Part shown: piece by piece, positions 25,262 through 37,360 of the stretch
Numbering within the stretch: the first letter of the stretch is position 1
Layout of the letters: each line of letters starts with the position of its first letter
Origin: Oehlia diaphana
Taxonomy: Eukaryota > Glomeromycota > Glomeromycetes > Glomerales > Glomeraceae
Reading direction: 5' to 3'
DNA: 64,000 nucleotides
Assembly (NCBI GenBank): GCA_003833135.1
Contig: QZLH01000001.1
Coordinates: 188,967 to 252,966 of the forward strand
Made by a program: the position numbers and the translations under genes
The notes under the pieces: model-generated
Told to the model about the DNA's origin: nothing
What the model saw: the letters and a program-made list of their open reading frames with translations, nothing else
The model's database searches: none

Positions 25262-26016
25262 AATCAATAAACAAGTTGTTGATATTATTAATCATCATTT
25301 GGTAAAAATTACTCCAATTTATAGAATTAACTTATATAATAAATATGAATCTTTAGATTTATGGACTGTATTAAATGGTAAAATGAAATATCTGCAAGAA
25401 AATGGATTTAATAAAAAAAAAGGATTAATAGCACTAACTGTATAACAAGTTCAAGAAATTCTTACTAATAAATTTCTTAATCCAAGCATTTTTAAAAGGT
25501 TTTTATACAACTAATTTTGTGAAAAACATTATGGTCTTCATATTAATCAATTTTATTTTCCATTTGATAGTAATTTAATTTTTCACTAGTATTACAGCAA
25601 AAATAATCAATGTGAAATTGAAAAAGATTTAGTATAGGATATTCATCTTTATTCATATTCAAAAGCAATTACAAATATTAATAAGTATTTTTCAAAATGA
25701 CCTAATAATGCTTCTGAATATTTTTATTTACAAATTAATTTACTTTGACATGAAAATAATATTTGGTATAAACAAGAAAACACACTATGGATTTAATAAA
25801 ATAAAAATTTATAAAAAATATTGGAAAATCAGTAAAAGTAGGTTTTCTGTCTAGCATCCTAATAAATCATTCTGGTTACAAAACTGTTACACAGATTCTT
25901 CAGAATGCTGATATACCAAAAGATGCTATAATGAAAATAACAAATTACAAAAGTATTTAAGGTATTTATACATATAAAAAAGTAAATGAAAAGCAACATC
26001 TTGCTGCTACAGTATA
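25262..26016 (+). pseudogene. Decayed Crypton-like tyrosine recombinase (DUF3504/ZMYM-like)
   Basis: One main plus frame with many stops reads QVVDIINHHLVKITPIYRIN, LYNKYESLDLWTVLNGKMKY, LQENGFNKKKGLIALTV and QVQEILTNKFLNPS. Near the 3' end it reads SILINHSGYKTVTQILQNAD, IPKDAIMKITNYKSI and GIYTYKKVNEKQ. The NHSG-Y-K box, the IMKIT segment and the final Tyr in TYKK fit the catalytic C-terminus of Crypton/KIAA1958-type recombinases, which move DNA by tyrosine recombination rather than by DDE chemistry. More than ten stops and some frame changes show it is inactive. Flanks at 23930-24110 and 26030-26110 carry repeated gatctgac/caggtcag motifs. Confidence 0.6.
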
Positions 26017-26029
26017 AATACTTCAATTT

Positions 26030-26660
26030 AAAGTTTTAAATAAGCCAGATCAGGTCAGGTAAATTGATAAATCTGACCTGAAATTTATTTTCAGGTCAGG
26101 TTAGGTCAAATTATATCAGATTATCTATTTGATCTGATCTAAACTGAAACATGAAAATTTTTAGAATTTTTATTAAAATATAAAAAAAATAATGCAAACT
26201 ATTTTTTTTTGAAATATTGTGATTCACTTTTTTATATTAAAATTGTATAAAAGATGAATCACAATATTATAATTAACTTTTTTTTATTTAAAATCAATAT
26301 AAAAAGAGAATTCTGATACCACAATTTACTTTTATTATATAAAATTAATATAAAAAAGTGAATTCTGATATCGCAATTTACTTTTTATATATATAGAATT
26401 AATATAAAATATAAAATCAATATAAAAAAGTGAATCCCAATATTACAACTCACTTTTATTATATAAAATCAATATAAAAAATGAATTATAATACCATAAT
26501 AACTCACTTATATTATATAAAATTATAGTTTCAGATTAATAGGTCATTCAGGTTATATTGATGTTACAACCTGAATTGATGCTGAATTGCAATTGCTAAA
26601 CCTGTACTGATAAATTCAGATCAACTTGTCAGATATCTGAATTTAATCAACCTATTCAAT
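26030..26660. repeat. CAGGTCAG-type inverted motifs and 52-67 bp tandem array
   Basis: 26035-26145 contains gatcaggtcaggtaaa, tctgacctgaaa, caggtcaggttaggtca and gatctgatct, self-complementary motifs. From about 26215 to 26525 a unit of 52-67 bp (attcacttttt...ataaaattaatataaaaaagtgaattctgat...) is repeated about six times and each unit is partly palindromic. 26530-26660 again has cctgaat/caggtt motifs. It probably represents transposon ends and a minisatellite. Confidence 0.55.
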
Positions 26661-26989
26661 TTACCTGTTAATTTGCACTTATATCATATATATTCTGAAT
26701 TTTTAACAAAGCTTTTATTGCCATTATTGAGGTATTTATCAATACAATAATATTCAGGATTTAATAGCTATTTTAACATACAGTATAAGTCCATCCTGAA
26801 TATTCAACAATTTTATAGTCTTGCTGATGTAATTCTATAAAAGTAACTATATATATTACAAGATTTAATTATTAATATAACTGATTTTCTTTCTTTCTAT
26901 CCAGTTGTCAAAAAGATAATATTCCTTATATTTCTTAGACAATGGATAATTATTTTCTTTATTTATCATAGTAATTATTTTAGTACTAC

Positions 26990-27502
26990 ATAAATCATGT
27001 TGTTAGCAAGTATAAGAATTTTTTATTTTTTGAGATTGACATTTAAATACTTCTTATCACCAGGAATACCATTATTTCTAACCATATTTTAAACTTATTT
27101 TTTCCATGTTTCAGATCTCAACTTGAAAGTTTTTCAAGCCCATTGGATGACTTTTGCACTGTTAAATATAGAATAAGCAATTTTCTTCCTAAATTTATAA
27201 TCTGTATTATGTATATAATACCATACAGTGGATATACAGAATAATTTAATAAAATCTTGACTATCAACCCTATTAGAACTAAATATTAATATACTTCCTT
27301 TTTTTTTCATATTCTTTTATATAGAATTAAAATATGCAAGATACTGTTTAATGAATTTAGTAATGCATTTATTCAGATGCTTATTAGCATATTCAATGGT
27401 ATTTTTGTGAATAATTACCAAGGAGTCATATACAGTGTGACAAATATGAAATAAGCATCTCCCAGCTTTAAATTCTCCATCTTTATATGATCTTTTAATC
27501 AT
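26990..27502 (-). pseudogene. Degenerate coding remnant of unknown family
   Basis: The minus strand gives protein-like pieces: MIKRSYKDGEFKAGRCLFHI (27502 downward, open for 61 codons), then VDSQDFIKLFCISTVWYYIH, KFRKKIAYSIFNSAKVIQWA, a stop, and NGIPGDKKYLNVNLKK with stops. Low-complexity bias is absent, so I think it is an old gene or transposon ORF. I do not recognise the family. Confidence 0.35.
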
Positions 27503-27880
27503 CTGAATAAATCAAGTATTTTAGATTATATTTAAAAAGTATAACAAATACAAAAATATTATATTTCTGATGTTTCACCACTATACCTATATTACAGATT
27601 GTTTAATATCACTACTACAGGATTTAAACCAGAATAGTTAGTTTTAACCATTTTAAGGGTATAGAAAGTTTATAGCAATTTCAATGATTTTATTGATTTA
27701 TAGTATTTTTAGCAATATTTAGCAAGATTATACTTTTCTAAATCAAAATTCATTTTTATTCAATTAGGAATTTATATAGATTTGGTTAAGACATATGCAT
27801 ATAAATCGGTTTGTGACATGATGTAATCATATCACAGGTATCACCTTAGCTCCACAGTCAGTTTCTGTGAATTATCCTAA

Positions 27881-28094
27881 CGTAACCTGAAAAAATGTCA
27901 CGAAATGGCCGGCATTACGCGACTTGACTGAAATTAAGTGTGGCGCATATGTGACGGATAGTGCGTGACGAATAGGATTTTGTTATTAAAATTTCTCTGT
28001 CTCTCAGATACTTATGAAAATGGAAACAAGGAAGGGTGTGACACCGGTGATGAAAATATCACGTGATTTTTCGTGACATTTTTTTCAGGTTACG
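27881..28094. mobile_element. MITE of 214 bp with about 26-bp inverted repeats
   Basis: Left end CGTAACCTGAAAAAATGTCA (27881 on) continues with CGAAAT; the right end read on the minus strand is the same with one extra A (28094-28069). The inside is GC-richer than the flanks and non-coding, with further TGACG/CGTCA-like motifs. A target duplication is not clear. Confidence 0.75.
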
Positions 28095-28695
28095 CTGGGA
28101 AAATCGTTTCCGCGCAACTCAAATTACGAGATAAGTTACAAATCAGCCGAAAAAGATGCTTATTAGTATTTATTTATTGTAGATTACCAAATAAACATCT
28201 TAAAAAATTTTTTTTCTATGATAAGCGTATACATTAAAACATGGCAAGTTGTGACCAGTTAAGTAAAAATTTGATATTCATCAAATTGGAAGAACACCGA
28301 TCACTTGTCAAGAGATGTTTTTATTTTACTTTATACTAGTAAAATTTTACTCCGAATTTTTGGGTTGAAACCGTTAGATTAATGTGCATGCAAACTGCCT
28401 TTGGTGAAATCATATAATGAAATGAAAATGCTTTATTTGACTAAATCATTTTTATTATAATCTGATAGTTAAGATTGTATTGCATTCAGCTAGTAATTTA
28501 CAAAACGATTCTATATTTAATGCCATAAATACATTTGTTTATGAATTTGTTCAATGCGATTTTTTTTTTGCTTTTGACCCAGATGGTGAAGCAGTTGGTG
28601 GTCCCACACTTCGGAGTCGAGTCACTTTACGTGGTTTTTTAATAAGTTAACGATAATATTTTATCAATCGTACCTATACAAAAGCGTTATGAATA
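28095..28695. other. Intergenic, possible short exon
   Basis: No gene can be called. A plus frame near 28465-28650 reads ...FNAINTFVYEFVQCDFFFAF, DPDGEAVGGPTLRSRVTLRG without a start codon; it may be a fragment. Confidence 0.3.
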
Positions 28696-30259
28696 TTATG
28701 GAATGAGGAGCCTATAAACATCTAGCAACAAAAAAGAACTTACCTTAAATTTTTTCACTATTTCGATAGCGTTTCCGAATTGTAACAAGTCCACACAAGA
28801 ATCTGGTATTATGAAAGCATCGTATTCATCTACGAGGTACATTTCATCAACTAGATGCATTGATGCGAGAAGAGGGTTTACGATGTCATCTTGATATTTA
28901 AATTCATCAGATTCTTTGTCAAGCAATGCACTGTGTTTGTGTAATAGTTGAAGAGTCATGGTATAAGTATATTTAGTTATTTCATTTTTCATTTATCAGT
29001 CAATAAAAATACCATAAAACTTACATCTGCACATAAATATTTTGACACCAAAGCAATTCGTAATTTTTTGGTGGTCATATTTGTCAAATTCTATTTCGTA
29101 AAAGAGGTCATAAGTTCAATAAGATCAACATAAAGCGTATTTTCATTTGAATTGTCTTTAATGATTTGGTTGTTCTCATCCACCAGTTATTTTAATGAGC
29201 ATTCTTTCCAGCACTTTTCAATCTCTTCTTTGCTAATATGTGTTTCAGCATCATTATTATTATTAAAAGAATATATTCATTAGCTCGATGTCCATAGCTC
29301 TCATTTAAGTATAAGATAAGCTTACCTCTATCCATTTACTTTCATAATGCGCATCTGATCCCTTGATAATTTCATAAAGAGTTATTTGGTGTAGGGAAAT
29401 TCGATGTCAAAGAGACAAACAATATTATAATTTCTAAGTGTGATTTCGTGCTTAAACTCGCTAGCGCCTGATAAAATTTAAGTAATATAGAAACGCATTA
29501 GCGGATATAGTTGAATTGTTGAACTAAGGCACCTCAATTTTCGGAGAATTAGAGGTTCTGCCTGAGAAAATTCTGAATGGTTATCCGTTTGAGATTCTTC
29601 CGATTGAAATATCCTTTCCAATATCCGTTCTTCATTATAGTCTACCTTTTGTTTTTTTTCTTAGACCATAATGACGTGTTGCTGATTCACCCTAGATGTT
29701 ATATTGGAAAATTGAAATTAGTGATGACCTCTAAGTTAGCGCCCAGACTCGGAAAGCACGAATAAAACATTGATCTTACTTCACATAATTCTTTTGTCCT
29801 TTCCATATAACGCGATGATAATTTCAGTGTATTTAAATCACCGGACCTTTTTAACAGTTCACGACCATTCTTGTCGAAGGAATCCTCAAGATCCCGTTCT
29901 TCCTGCCTCTATAAAATTATAGAAATTATTATATTATGATCCTGCGTTATGTAAAAGCCATATGCTACTTACCCTTTCAAAATTTTCATCCAGAACTTTA
30001 AAAAATCAACAATTACTTTTCTTCGAAATTTCTCTTCTACTTTGTTGGCTAATTTTTTGGCCTTTCTCTTTACTCCAGAAGGCATAGCAGTAGAATTGCT
30101 GATTTTTTCAAACGTTCTCGCAAACGCGTCAATAATATCTTCTTTGCTATCAGTAGTATATTGTACACGTGCTTCAAGATACTTTAGACAATTTAGGACG
30201 CTCCATTCCATATTATCAGAGTTATATACAAAGTCAGTAACGTAACGATCAAAATCCAT
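28696..30259 (-). pseudogene. Broken multi-exon gene of unknown function
   Basis: A convincing first exon starts at ATG 30259 (MDFDRYVTDFVYNSDNMEWS...) and runs to a GTAAGT donor near 29971. A second exon (about 29912-29782) reads QEERDLEDSFDKNGRELLKR and SSRYMERTKELCE before another donor. Further down come SGASEFKHEITLRNYNIVCL, FDIEFPYTK, then after a frame change ITLYEIIKGSDAHYESKWIE, then EIEFDKYDHQKITNCFGVKI and, across TGA-TAA, MKNEITKYTYTMTLQLLHKH up to VKKFK at a GTAAGT donor (28738 region). The frame changes and stops mean the gene is decayed or partly misassembled. Composition is clearly coding. I do not recognise the family. An exon-1-only product is possible. Confidence 0.45.
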
Positions 30260-30330
30260 AATCTAATGAGGCCCACCCTAATTCTCAAACCCGCTAACAT
30301 ATGAGATAATTATGAAAGCAGAGCTGTAAC

Positions 30331-30600
30331 ACTGGAAGAGAAAACCCGGAGTAGGCATTAAAAGCCACAAGTAGTGAGTTATAATGGTTATCCGGCACCC
30401 ACTAATCCAAACATCGGCCGAAGGGCTTGACCATACGGGCGTAGGATACTAGTCTCATTTGGTATACTGGATGAGAGGGCCAGGAGTAGGCACTAAGAGT
30501 CTTTACACAATCTTTGTAACGAGTCAATAGTGGTTATTCCGCAACACTCTGATCCAAGTATCGGTCGCAGGGCTAAACCTTACGACCGTTTGATACTTCT
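30331..30600 (-). repeat. Two tandem copies of a 135-bp GC-richer unit
   Basis: Copies at 30331-30465 and 30466-30600 both start actgga-gag and share ggagtaggca, a ggttatycgcmacmc box, atccaaacatcgg / atccaagtatcgg, gggct and a final gatact. On the minus strand the middle part (gccgatgtttggat...gggtgccggataacc) faintly recalls the 3' half of 5S rRNA, but identity is not convincing. A related piece lies at 38822-38905. Probably a dispersed SINE-like or unknown repeat family. Confidence 0.6.
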
Positions 30601-31170
30601 TTCTAGACGAAATTACTTAACTTGTAAAATGTTCAGAGAATGTCTTTTCGAAATAAACGCGAGGAGATAGCAATCACGCAATCACGAAAAAAAATTTTAT
30701 CGAATCGACGAATCAACCAATTACGTAAGCTACGTTGATAATTACAATCACGTGCGCTAACGCCGATCACTATTTTATTGATTTTCAGATACAAGTACAT
30801 AGCGAATCAGAAATGCTAGAGAAGCAATGAAATATATGATGCTATCAAAGAGGAAGTACGCGGATTTAATGCAAGTCCCAGCATCAATTTATTTCTTTGC
30901 TCTTCCTATAACTAATCTGTTTATATTGCTAATATCGCTTCTACAAGTTTCTTACACTCTAACCTACCCAATTATATATATAATATTTTTGCATATCCAT
31001 ATTACCCTTTTAACTTCCACCCACATAGATCATGTAAAAGTTAAGTTCTGCAAGAAAACTATTCCATAATGAATTAATTTTGAACCTATAGTATCAGAGA
31101 ATAAATAAATATTTTTGTAATTTTTTCTGTAGTTTGCAATGATGATGCCTTTTTTTGTATAGCAGCAGCT

Positions 31171-31560
31171 TCAGCAGCTATTCTCACCATAATCTCCAGT
31201 GTGATCAGATAAAAGTGCGCTGTTTAATAAATAATTGTAAAGTTGTAATATTAGTAAAATATACAGAATATGAAATACTGCAAGTATATTTACTAAAAAT
31301 ATGTCAACTTGTTTTACTATAGATTTATAATTACATTTAATTCTGAGACTTTTGGAATTAAAAAGTATATTACAGATAGTAATAATATAGATGCAGTATG
31401 CTGTAAACAAATCTTTATTTTTGTATTGTTTAAATATCACATGTTCTATTGTATCTAGTAATTCACCTTCCAAAAAAAGCACTTTATAAGTGACCTTTAT
31501 TTTTTCACTAGATTTCTATTTGATAATTTTAGTAGCTGATACATTATTACCAATCTTTCA
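31171..31560 (-). pseudogene. Possible coding remnant of unknown family
   Basis: The minus strand reads VLFLEGELLDTIEHVIFKQY, KNKDLFTAYCIYIITICNIL and further within a 103-codon open frame (31482-31171), and the frame extends upstream through one stop (KIKVTYKVLFLEGE). It looks coding in its first half and low-complexity in its second. Possibly an old transposon ORF. Confidence 0.3.
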
Positions 31561-33059
31561 CCAAAGTTGACAAATACTTTTTTTTATTTTTATAATTATA
31601 TTAGGACAAAATTGCATTTATAATAAATAATAATAATAAAAAAAATAAATAAATATTTAATATGTTTAATAATTATTTACTGATTTTTAAGAAAAATTAT
31701 TCTTTAATTAGTATTTATTTAAATTTATTAAAAATTTTTAGATTATATTATTTTTAAAAATTTTTTAATACAAAAAATTTATTTATTATATATGTAATAT
31801 CATCATTAATTTATTATATGATTTATAATTTACAAATTGCTTATTTTTTATTTTTATAAATTTATTATATCATCTTCTTTTGTGAAAATATATACTACTA
31901 TATATATTATATAACATTTATTTAGTTTAATATTAAGATTTAAAATAATTAATAGAACTTTATAAATATAAAATAAAGAATAAATTTTTAGTAAATTTTA
32001 AATTTTTTAGTTAAATTTGAGAGTAAAATTCATAATTTAAATCATTGTAAATAGTAAATATAATAAAATATAGTTTACAATAAAATTTACTTGCTAATAT
32101 GTAATTACTACTAAAATAATAAATTTAATAAATACTTATAATTTCTTTATTTATAATATTTATTTGTAATATAAATATATTAATCAATTTACAATTAGAA
32201 TATAATTAAAATATATAAAATACATTAATATATATAAATTTTACAAAATTGTTTTGTAACTTCTTGTCATTTGTTAATTTGCTAATATTTATTCTTTTAT
32301 AGAAATAATATTTTTTTTTTTGCAAATTGTATATTAAAGAAAAGTAAACAATAAATTATCAAGAAATGATAAAAAGAATAAAAATTAAAGAACTAATGAA
32401 AATTATACTTTTGAATGGAAATATTGACAAAAAAAAAGAAATATTTGGGGTGAGTGCTAGGAAAAGGGGACCAAATTGACAAAATTATATTCTGGACCAA
32501 ATGATTAGATCTATATCTATTTTATTTACAAACCTTTTTTTCAATTTTAAAAGTTAATACTATTCAAAATTGAATTGCAAATTACACTAGAACTTTTAAA
32601 GCTTTACTTGTATTTTAGAAGAAGTAAAATTTTCAAGAAATACAGAATATTAATGAGTTTGTAATAAATTTTAGAAATAGCAATTTACTAATACTAAATT
32701 TTATTGAAAATAAGCAACCTTTCTTTACTACTTATAATCGTATAATTTTGAGATGAACTTTAATCTTAATGTTTTTATAATCAGACATTAGGTTAAAGCA
32801 AGCGAATAAGATAAGAAAGAAATTGGTAATAAGTGAAATTAATGACAAAAGTAATTAGTGATAGTAATACTGTACTAACAATTATTGATTAAATTTATAC
32901 AAAGGATTTTCATAGTGCTTATTTGGGGATGTACTTAAATATGATAATATTCTTTTTATAGCAAATTCAACTACCAAACCAGAAGTGCGTTTTGTATAAT
33001 AAAAAGCTTTTGTTTATTGAACGAATTTCCTTTTTTAATTCACCTCCCGGATCTGCATA

Positions 33060-33215
33060 ATTTGAGCTGATTATATCAAGGACCAGCACTTAAATTGATG
33101 TGCGAGGCACACCTTTCATATAAATTGAGTTTGTGGGAAGCATATTTTTATTTAAATTTATAAATTCAGTTTATGCGAGGCATAATTTTCATATAATATG
33201 ATGCGAAGCACAAAT
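33060..33215. repeat. Iterated GCGAGGCA-type units
   Basis: Four imperfect units of the form aaattgagt-ttgtGcGaggcaya-ttttcatata follow one another with a period of 30-50 bp (tgcgaggcacacc, tgtgggaagcata, tgcgaggcataat, tgcgaagcacaa). Non-coding. Confidence 0.5.
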
Positions 33216-35933
33216 GCACAATATTGGCCGCCCGCCTATGACAATTATACAACAAATAAATTCTCTCATTTTTCACAAAAATGTTTTCTCGTGAAAATAA
33301 TGATGACAAACTACAAGCCCTTTAATGATTTTTGAGGAGATTCAATCCCTGAAGTTGTAATGGGCATTATAGTTACACAAATAAGCAATAACCAGATAAG
33401 TAGGAGATAGGAATTACAATAATGAGTTCAATGATAACTGTATGTATACTTAGTGGGCCGAATTATTATTTTTTAGTTCGCTGCATGTCATGAATTTTTA
33501 TTTATTCTTCACATGTTGGTATCTATTTAATTACTGTATATTCTTTTGCAATGAGGTTATCCAAAGCTATTTTATATATATAGAAACGATTTATATGAGA
33601 TTCAGCAAATACAGTATTTTCGGATTTAACTGGATTTACGAGGATTACGAGATTTATGAGATAACTAGAGAAAGTATTTAGCTGTTTAAAGAGACACAAG
33701 CTGGATTATTCACAGCGATTTTTTTTCTTGATTATAGACCAAATTCAATTAAATCTCTCATACTTACGATGAACTTTGCATGAACGAGTTTCGTACAAAG
33801 AAGAGATGGGTTGCAGTGATCCTCTTGATAATTGCATGGATCTTTTCTCCAAGATTTATTAAAGTTTTCGGGATTTATCAATATTTTTAATATAATCACA
33901 ATAATGATGGATTTTACCAATTTGAAAAAACTTGTTGCATTTATTTTTTTTTTATGAGTGCAATTTTAATTCAAGCTGTTGGGAATGAATACCTATTAAG
34001 TAACGATTTTTGGCTCTTTACTATAATGGCAATGATTGATCAACGTTTACAATTTCAGTGGTTCCTGGTATGCGTCCATACAGCGCCAATATCAGATATT
34101 TAGTTACAGCCACTCACTTCTCAGTTAATTAATAGATTGTTGACATTACCAGCGGTTTTATTTTGATGTCAATAATTTAAACCTCATGCTATACCATAAA
34201 TTTGAACGAAACATTTTCCTTTGTGTCGAGATATAGGCACATCAAATTATTATTACTCCGGCTTCGAAATGTGGAATATGGTTTTAATAGTATTAATAGA
34301 TTAATTCATATATCGTTTGTGGCTTAGCTTGACACTTTCCTAATATACACATTTACTGTATATTGGGCAAGACAGTGGAAAGATTTTCTTAAATTACTAA
34401 ATGTTTCATCGTATTATTTGTATTTTTATAGTTTAAATTTATTTATAATTTGTAAAAGTGGTATTATATTATTATTATTATTACAATTATGATCTCAAAT
34501 AATCCTTTCGGCCAAAATAGTCAAAATAATACTTCTTTCCATCACCTAGCGATATGTATTTTTTTCAATAATACATTAGTTGATCCAATATGATAAAAAA
34601 AATACTAGAAGCAAGTTAATGAGTTACTCTTCTTGTATATGTAACATATTTATAATATATATGATCCACCAAAATTGTACTAAAAATACGCAACTTAAAA
34701 CGCATAAGATTTTAGTTAAAAAATACTTCATGTACGCAAATCAGAATCTCAATACTTCGTAGATCATAGCCATGATTTCAAAACCGAGAACCAACTTAGT
34801 ACATATGCACGGACTTATTTTACCGAAATTTACCTATAAAATTGAAACTTCTTTGAATTAGAGAAAAAGTGGTAAAAATCATCCAAATTCAAATCGTTAA
34901 ATATTGAGATTTGCTTTATACATGGCATGTATGTATTATTAGGTCATTTAAGTACATCACTACGTCTTTCATACAGTAATTGTAATATCTACATATTTCA
35001 TTGCCATAAGGTTATACACATGAATTTAAAAACTTCTTTTTGGAAAATACAAACGACATTATATAGTCACTCCCTGAAGAGATATGTAAGTAATGTTAGT
35101 CAATATGAAAAATTTGATTTTTAACGGAAGTTCATCGAAAAAAAAAATACATTTCATATTGCCATATGATATAATTCCACATTTAGCATTCACGTTAAAA
35201 AATTCAGACCAATCAGCATTCAGAATTTGGATTTGCATTTAAAAAACAACTCGCAAAAAAAAAAAAAGAATATCGTAATAAATCAGTATAGAACCTCTTC
35301 AATTAAAAACAGAACCAATAAAAAATTGGTATGTTACAAAGATTTTACGATTCATTCCAGGATTAATTTTGTTGGTGAAACATTATCGAGTACAAAATAT
35401 GATAGATCATGTTGCATAGTATCATTATTTTGTTTATACTAACAAATAAACTAGTTTGTTAATTAGGACTAGATAATGTGACACCTCTAAGAACGAAAGA
35501 CAGCCAATACACATTTTGATTTCACGAATATAATGTAAACTTACGATTATTTTGTTTTACTATTTAGGATTTGTAAACAAATTATATGCAGATAAGTTTC
35601 TAATTTTAAAAATGAGTATATGGATGGAAGGATTAATCAAGAAATTCAGACATATCACAAAATTTATTAACCAACAAATATTTTGAACATCTCAACGACG
35701 TAAATCAATTGAGAAGGATAAACCAATACACTGTTAATATATAGACAAGTTAAAAAGGAATCATTATTGTTCCTTAATTGATATATTAATAATATTAATC
35801 GTAAAATTGTTTTTATTTATAATAAATATGATATGTAAAATAATAAAAATATTTTTTTGAAAAGAGAATTTTTTTTTTTTTTTTTGTTTTTGAATTTATT
35901 TCCCTAATTTTATATCGTAACGTACGAACTGAG

Positions 35934-37360
35934 ATGGATACCTCCTATGAACATATGTGTGAGTAAGTATTGTTCTTCAAATTCTGCTATTGTATCATTA
36001 TAAAAAATTTTGAAGTTTAACGACATAGTATTTTAAATCACCAGATGGAGATATGATATCATTGATTGTAAAAATGATGAAAAAACTTATTATCAAATAC
36101 TTCTTATATTAAACACATGTTTAAATTGTATATTCATCCTGATATCAGCATCATTAATTTATTGGAAACTTAAACTTCGTTTAAATGTAAAGTTTTGGTC
36201 TAAAGAAGCGTGGCTTCCTATGAATTTATTCTTTTTATGGTTTATATTATATTATTTATGTAAGTATTTTTATACTGTATTCTTGATTTTATAAGTTTTC
36301 AATGTATTAAAATCTGATAAATAAACTTCTTTAAGTACGTTCTTTTGCTAGTCTTGTCGTATTATTAGGATTATTCACTGATAAAATATTCATAGTTATT
36401 ATGATATATGATCTTTCATGGAGTCCGGGTATAATTGCAATTTTATTATACATTAAGGGAATGTTCCATCTCATGCCGCGTTTAAAATTTGATCAATTTA
36501 CAAATAATAGTTCAAATAACAAAAAACCCACGAAAAAAATTTGGATTCCAGAAGATAAAAGTGTAAACCTTACTTTTTGGTCTGTTTCAATATTTACCGT
36601 TTTTATCATGTTGATTTTTTCATTATTAAAAAGTTATTTTTATAATCAGGAGAAAAAATCATATCCAATTTTAGAAGTTTCATTATTAGTTAGTAGTTTA
36701 TTTATTAGTATTTTATTTTTATATTATGGAGTAATTTTAATTACTTTAACGAAAAATTCTCTTATATTATCTGAAGAAGACAATTTCGAAAATGATAGAA
36801 ATCATCTTTCTTTTGTATTTCAACAAAATAAATTAAAGCTTAAGAAATATCTTCGAAAGGTAATTTGATTTTTCTTCTTCATTTATTATTATTATTATTA
36901 TTATTAACGTAATGAATATTTTTTTTTTTTTAGATGATGTTATTTAATTTTTTTTGCGGAATCAATTTTTTATTAATTGCAATATCTATTGTATTTTTCT
37001 TATTTCCTGATAAAACTCGTACAATGTTCACTTTGAATTTAATACTTTGTATTTTAACTTATGTAATATTTCCAACTTTTACGATCGTTTTACATATTGT
37101 TATGATATTATTGTGAGTATAAAATATTATAAATATTATGATAAAATATTTATATTAAAAAAAAAATGCTTTAACTTAATTACTGTATGTTTCATTCATA
37201 TAGAGAAATTACAAAACGACATAGTAATAATTCGACTGTTACAGGTATTTAAATTCTTATTTTAATAATTAATCAACAAAAGATTTTTAATTATTATTAT
37301 TTTTTAGTTCACGTGGAAACGACACAGCAAAGCAAGCCAATTCTAACGAATGATCAATAA
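35934..37360 (+). CDS. Putative seven-transmembrane protein (6 exons, 346 aa)
   Basis: Exons: 35934-35962, 36045-36259, 36336-36859, 36934-37112, 37204-37244, 37308-37360; all GT-AG with frame kept (1041 nt). The first exon is only 29 nt (MDTSYEHMC), chosen because its GTAAGT donor and phase fit exon 2. About seven hydrophobic helices follow: ILLILNTCLNCIFILISASL, NLFFLWFILYYLLRSF, VVLLGLFTDKIFIVIMIYDL, SVSIFTVFIMLIFSLL, SLLVSSLFISILFLYYGVIL, FCGINFLLIAISIVFFLF and LILCILTYVIFPTFTIVLHI. A charged loop (residues about 126-152) sits in the middle and the C-terminus is polar (TTQQSKPILTNDQ). The layout suggests a GPCR-like or TOM1/THH1-like membrane protein, but no signature motif confirms a family. 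Ligand and location are unknown; the plasma membrane is a guess. Confidence 0.8.

Larger units (their letters stand above)
30601..35933. other. Long gene-poor region
   Basis: Mostly over 80% A+T by eye. Open frames such as 30827-31069, 33490-33681, 33732-33920, 34580-34762, 34927-35124 and 35227-35442 show no family, exon signals or coding bias. 31500-32450 is especially simple. A coding remnant at 31171-31560 and a repeat at 33060-33215 are listed separately. Confidence 0.5.

Noticed and set aside
30331..30600. 5S rRNA gene
   Set aside because: Only a short part of the 3' half looks similar and the rest does not fold as 5S, so I list it as a repeat.
23000..33500. CRISPR array or bacterial-type operon
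   Set aside because: The repeats are long, AT-only and unit-to-unit contiguous without spacers, and the genes have spliceosomal introns.
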